Of a stretch of 7,754 nt of DNA, positions 5,566 to 7,754 are shown one piece after another. Within the stretch, counting starts at the first letter, position 1, and every line of letters begins with the position of its first letter. The notes below the pieces were generated by a model, which ran no database searches, was not told the origin of the DNA, and saw nothing but the letters and a program-made list of their open reading frames with translations. This DNA is from Bacillota bacterium (lineage in GTDB: Bacteria > Bacillota > Clostridia > Oscillospirales > Ruminococcaceae): positions 1 to 7,754 of the forward strand of contig JAEXNS010000122.1 in assembly GCA_023439605.1 (NCBI GenBank), read 5' to 3'. The position numbers and the translations under genes are program-made.

Positions 5566-6987
5566 ATGAGAAAAACAAAAATAGTATGTACTGTAGGCCC
5601 AGCAACCGACAACGATGATATAATGAAAAATTTAATTTTAGGTGGTATGAATGTTGCTCGTTTTAACTTTTCACATGGAGACCATGAGACACATAAAATT
5701 AGATTTGAACAGGTAAAAAAACTACGAGAAGAATTAAAGTTGCCTATTGCTACTATGTTAGATACAAAAGGTCCAGAAATAAGGTTGGGTAAATTCACCA
5801 ACAATGAACCTGTTGAATTACATGATGGTGATATATATGTTTTAACTACAGATAATATTGAATGTACTTCTGAGACTGGATGTATATCCTTTAAAAAACT
5901 ACCTCAAGACGTTACCATAGGAAACAAAATTCTTATAAACGATGGTGTGATAGAACTAGAAGTAATAAAAGTTACTCCAACTGAAATAACATGTAAAACA
6001 ATTTCAGGAGGAATACTTTCTAATAATAAGGGAATTAACGTACCTGGTGTAAAGTTATCAATGCCATATTTAAGTGATTCAGATATGAACGATCTTGAAT
6101 TTGGTGCCAAAATGGGATTTGACTTCATTGCTGCAAGCTTTGTTAGAACTTCAGCAGATATAAATTATTTAAGAAAGTACACTCAAAGTTTAGGTTGGTT
6201 CAATGTTAGAATTATAGCAAAAATAGAAAATCTTGACGGAGTTGAAAATATCGATGAGATTTTAGAAGCTGCAGATGGAATAATGATTGCACGTGGAGAC
6301 ATGGGCGTAGAAATACCTTTTGAGCTTTTACCATCAATTCAAAAAACATTAATCCATAAAGGATACAATGCTGGTAAACAAGTTATAACTGCTACACAAA
6401 TGCTAGAATCAATGATAACAAATTTACGTCCAACTCGTGCTGAAATTACTGACGTTGCAAATGCTATCTACGATGGTACAAGTGCTATAATGTTATCAGG
6501 TGAAACAGCCGCTGGAAAACACCCTGTAGAAGCAGTAAAAACAATGGCTTTAATAGCAGAAACAACTGAAAAAGATATAAATTATCATTCTAGATTTTCA
6601 ACAAGAAAACCTGATTCCAGTTCAAATATAGAAAATGCAATTGCACATGCTACAGTAACTACTGCTCATGATTTAAATGCAAAGACAATAATAACGGTTA
6701 CTAAAACAGGTGTTACTGCTAGACTTATTTCAAAATACAGACCAGAGTCACCTATTATAAGTTGTACAACCTGTGAAACTATATGTCGTCAAATGAATTT
6801 GTCTTGGGGCGTTACTCCAATACTAATTGACGAAAAAACAAATTCTGACGAATTATTTGAACATGCAATTGAAAGATCAAAAGAAGAAAATTTAATTGAA
6901 AAAGATGATGTTGTTGTTATAACTGCTGGAGTCCCTTTGGGTATTTCTGGAACAACAAATCTTATGAAGGTAGAAGTAGTTAAATAG
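5566..6987 (+). CDS. pyk: Pyruvate kinase
   Basis: This 473-residue cytosolic enzyme transfers phosphate from phosphoenolpyruvate to ADP in the last step of glycolysis. The N-terminal block NVARFNFSHG (29-38) supplies Arg32, Asn34 and Ser36; DTKGPEIRLG (66-75) supplies the other potassium ligands Asp66 and Thr67. Glu71 in GPE is the residue associated with potassium-dependent enzymes, where potassium-independent ones carry Lys. The inserted B domain follows (~75-170). IIAKIEN (216-222) carries the catalytic Lys219 and metal ligand Glu221, ARGDMGVE (242-249) carries Asp245, and TATQML (275-280) carries Thr277. The C-terminal allosteric domain spans ~350-473. It lacks the extra C-terminal PEP-utiliser domain found in Bacillus-type enzymes of ~585 residues. 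It has its own promoter, a strong GGAGG site and a terminator directly after the stop, so it appears monocistronic. Confidence 0.97.
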   Translation: MRKTKIVCTVGPATDNDDIMKNLILGGMNVARFNFSHGDHETHKIRFEQVKKLREELKLPIATMLDTKGPEIRLGKFTNNEPVELHDGDIYVLTTDNIECTSETGCISFKKLPQDVTIGNKILINDGVIELEVIKVTPTEITCKTISGGILSNNKGINVPGVKLSMPYLSDSDMNDLEFGAKMGFDFIAASFVRTSADINYLRKYTQSLGWFNVRIIAKIENLDGVENIDEILEAADGIMIARGDMGVEIPFELLPSIQKTLIHKGYNAGKQVITATQMLESMITNLRPTRAEITDVANAIYDGTSAIMLSGETAAGKHPVEAVKTMALIAETTEKDINYHSRFSTRKPDSSSNIENAIAHATVTTAHDLNAKTIITVTKTGVTARLISKYRPESPIISCTTCETICRQMNLSWGVTPILIDEKTNSDELFEHAIERSKEENLIEKDDVVVITAGVPLGISGTTNLMKVEVVK

Positions 6988-6988
6988 T

Positions 6989-7028
6989 AAAAAATCCTTT
7001 GGTAATCAATTTTACCAAAGGATTTTTT
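6989..7028. terminator. Strong intrinsic terminator of pyruvate kinase, usable in both directions
   Basis: A perfect stem of about 17 bp pairs AAAAAATCCTTTGGTAA (6989-7005) with TTACCAAAGGATTTTTT (7012-7028) around a 6-nt loop. It starts 1 bp past the stop codon. A-run and T-run symmetry means it could also stop transcription arriving from ornithine carbamoyltransferase, which would first pass through repeat copy 4. Confidence 0.93.
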
Positions 7029-7029
7029 A

Positions 7030-7164
7030 GTTACTATTCAGCCATTTGTTTAATACAGAGATGTTTTACCTAAGGTCCAAGGCTATCGGAAAGCCCGGTC
7101 GACTCCGCAAGAGTCGAAACCCTTGCAAAACCGTAAACTTTACCTGTAGAGGCTGAATAGTAAC
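7030..7164 (+). repeat. MITE-like repeat, copy 4 (135 bp, complete, best preserved)
   Basis: The terminal inverted repeats GTTACTATTCAGCC (7030-7043) and GGCTGAATAGTAAC (7151-7164) are perfect over 14 bp. An internal hairpin pairs TCGACTC (7099-7105) with GAGTCGA (7111-7117) around CGCAA. The flanks ATTTTTTA (7022-7029) and CTTTTTTA (7165-7172) agree at 7 of 8 bases, like a target duplication, though the T-runs make this copy weak evidence alone. The element follows the T-tract of the pyruvate kinase terminator and lies in the 3' region of both convergent genes. No open reading frame is seen in it. Confidence 0.88.
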
Positions 7165-7178
7165 CTTTTTTATTATAA

Positions 7179-7754
7179 TTACCCCATCAACTTTACCATA
7201 ACTGCTTTTTGTGCATGAAGGCGATTTTCAGCCTCCTCAAATATTTCGCCAGAATGTTCTTCAAACACTTTTGTTGTAATTTCTTCTTCTCTATGTGCTG
7301 GCAAACAATGCATTACCATTGCATCTTTTTTTGCTACTGACATAATTTCATCGTTTATTTGATATTTTTTGAATACATCTTTTCTCTTTTCCATTTCACT
7401 TTCTTGACCCATAGATGCCCATACATCTGTCACCAAAATATCTGCATTTTCAGCAGCTTCAGTAGGTTCAGTAGTGATTTCAAATGATTCACCATATTGT
7501 TCAGCAAATTTTAAAACCTCATCACTTGGTTGATACATAGCTGGGCATGCAACAGAAACCTTCATTCCAACTTTTAAGCCACCAACAATAAGCGAATTTG
7601 CCATATTATTTCCATCGCCAATGTAGCACATTTTCAATCCATCGAAACTACCTTTATACTCTCTGATTGTCATTAAGTCAGCTAAAACTTGACATGGGTG
7701 AGAAAAATCTGTTAAACCATTGATAACAGGTATTGTACCGTATAAAGCCAAATC
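7179..7754 (-). CDS. argF: Ornithine carbamoyltransferase, C-terminal part (5' end beyond window)
   Basis: The reading frame continues through the right edge, giving 191 visible residues of an enzyme usually ~305-330 long; the N-terminal third, including the carbamoyl-phosphate STRT-type motif, is outside. The enzyme joins carbamoyl phosphate and ornithine to make citrulline, in the cytosol. Visible family motifs are NGLTDFSHPCQVLADLMT (HPxQ motif), the GDGNNMANS block and HCLPAHREEE near the C-terminus, which carries the Cys contacting ornithine. HCLP is characteristic of ornithine rather than aspartate carbamoyltransferases. An arginine-synthesis role (argF) is more likely than the catabolic arcB, but with no arginine deiminase neighbour visible either way this is not settled. 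An apparent TTG at 7751 is an internal leucine, not a start. The gene converges on pyruvate kinase, with repeat copy 4 and the shared terminator between. Confidence 0.93.
   Translation of the reverse strand, partial: DLALYGTIPVINGLTDFSHPCQVLADLMTIREYKGSFDGLKMCYIGDGNNMANSLIVGGLKVGMKVSVACPAMYQPSDEVLKFAEQYGESFEITTEPTEAAENADILVTDVWASMGQESEMEKRKDVFKKYQINDEIMSVAKKDAMVMHCLPAHREEEITTKVFEEHSGEIFEEAENRLHAQKAVMVKLMG

Noticed and set aside
5529..6128. Minus-strand open frames (5529-5804 and 5904-6128) under pyruvate kinase
   Set aside because: Both are antisense to highly conserved pyruvate kinase blocks and lack plausible start signals.
3509..7164. CRISPR array or tandem repeat interpretation of the repeated sequences
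   Set aside because: The copies are ~135 bp, dispersed over kilobases with genes between them, and carry inverted ends rather than short direct repeats with uniform spacers.
7179..7751. A short complete gene starting at TTG 7751
   Set aside because: The frame stays open to the window edge and the protein lacks the N-terminal third of ornithine carbamoyltransferase, so this is a truncated view of a longer gene.

Overview
The window is AT-rich, low-GC bacterial DNA with strong Shine-Dalgarno sites, sigma-A-type promoters and hairpin/T-tract terminators, as in Firmicutes. A secreted protein with a degenerate dockerin-like module and Thr-rich linkers, together with ordinary clostridial metabolic genes, points to Clostridia, most plausibly a gut Ruminococcus-like (Oscillospiraceae) organism. 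That placement is inference from gene content; no rRNA or other marker is present.

There are five protein genes, four complete and one cut by the right edge. From left to right: a homocysteine S-methyltransferase/methylenetetrahydrofolate reductase fusion (+, 92-1849); a secreted C39-like cysteine peptidase with a dockerin-like N-terminus and an SH3-like C-terminus (-, 1987-3456); citrate synthase (-, 3750-5096); pyruvate kinase (+, 5566-6987); and the C-terminal two thirds of ornithine carbamoyltransferase (-, 7179 to the right edge). Each gene looks like its own transcription unit. Strong promoters are visible for the peptidase, citrate synthase and pyruvate kinase genes. Clear terminators follow the fusion gene, citrate synthase and pyruvate kinase, and two of these lie between convergent genes and probably serve both. 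The metabolic genes are housekeeping: C1/methionine metabolism, the last step of glycolysis, entry to the 2-oxoglutarate/glutamate branch, and arginine synthesis. They share no pathway tightly enough to suggest one regulon.

The most interesting content lies between the genes. Four copies of a 133-135 bp element occur at 1-68 (cut by the left edge), 3509-3642, 5145-5277 and 7030-7164, all in the same orientation. Each complete copy has ~14 bp terminal inverted repeats (perfect in the last copy) and an internal hairpin, and is flanked by imperfect 8-bp direct repeats that look like target-site duplications. None codes for protein, so this looks like a MITE-type non-autonomous transposable element family. 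Two copies sit inside 5' leaders, between a strong promoter and the ribosome binding site of the peptidase and citrate synthase genes, so they should be transcribed with those mRNAs. A separate GC-rich hairpin motif (1943-1975) lies between the first two genes and is not explained by the annotated features.
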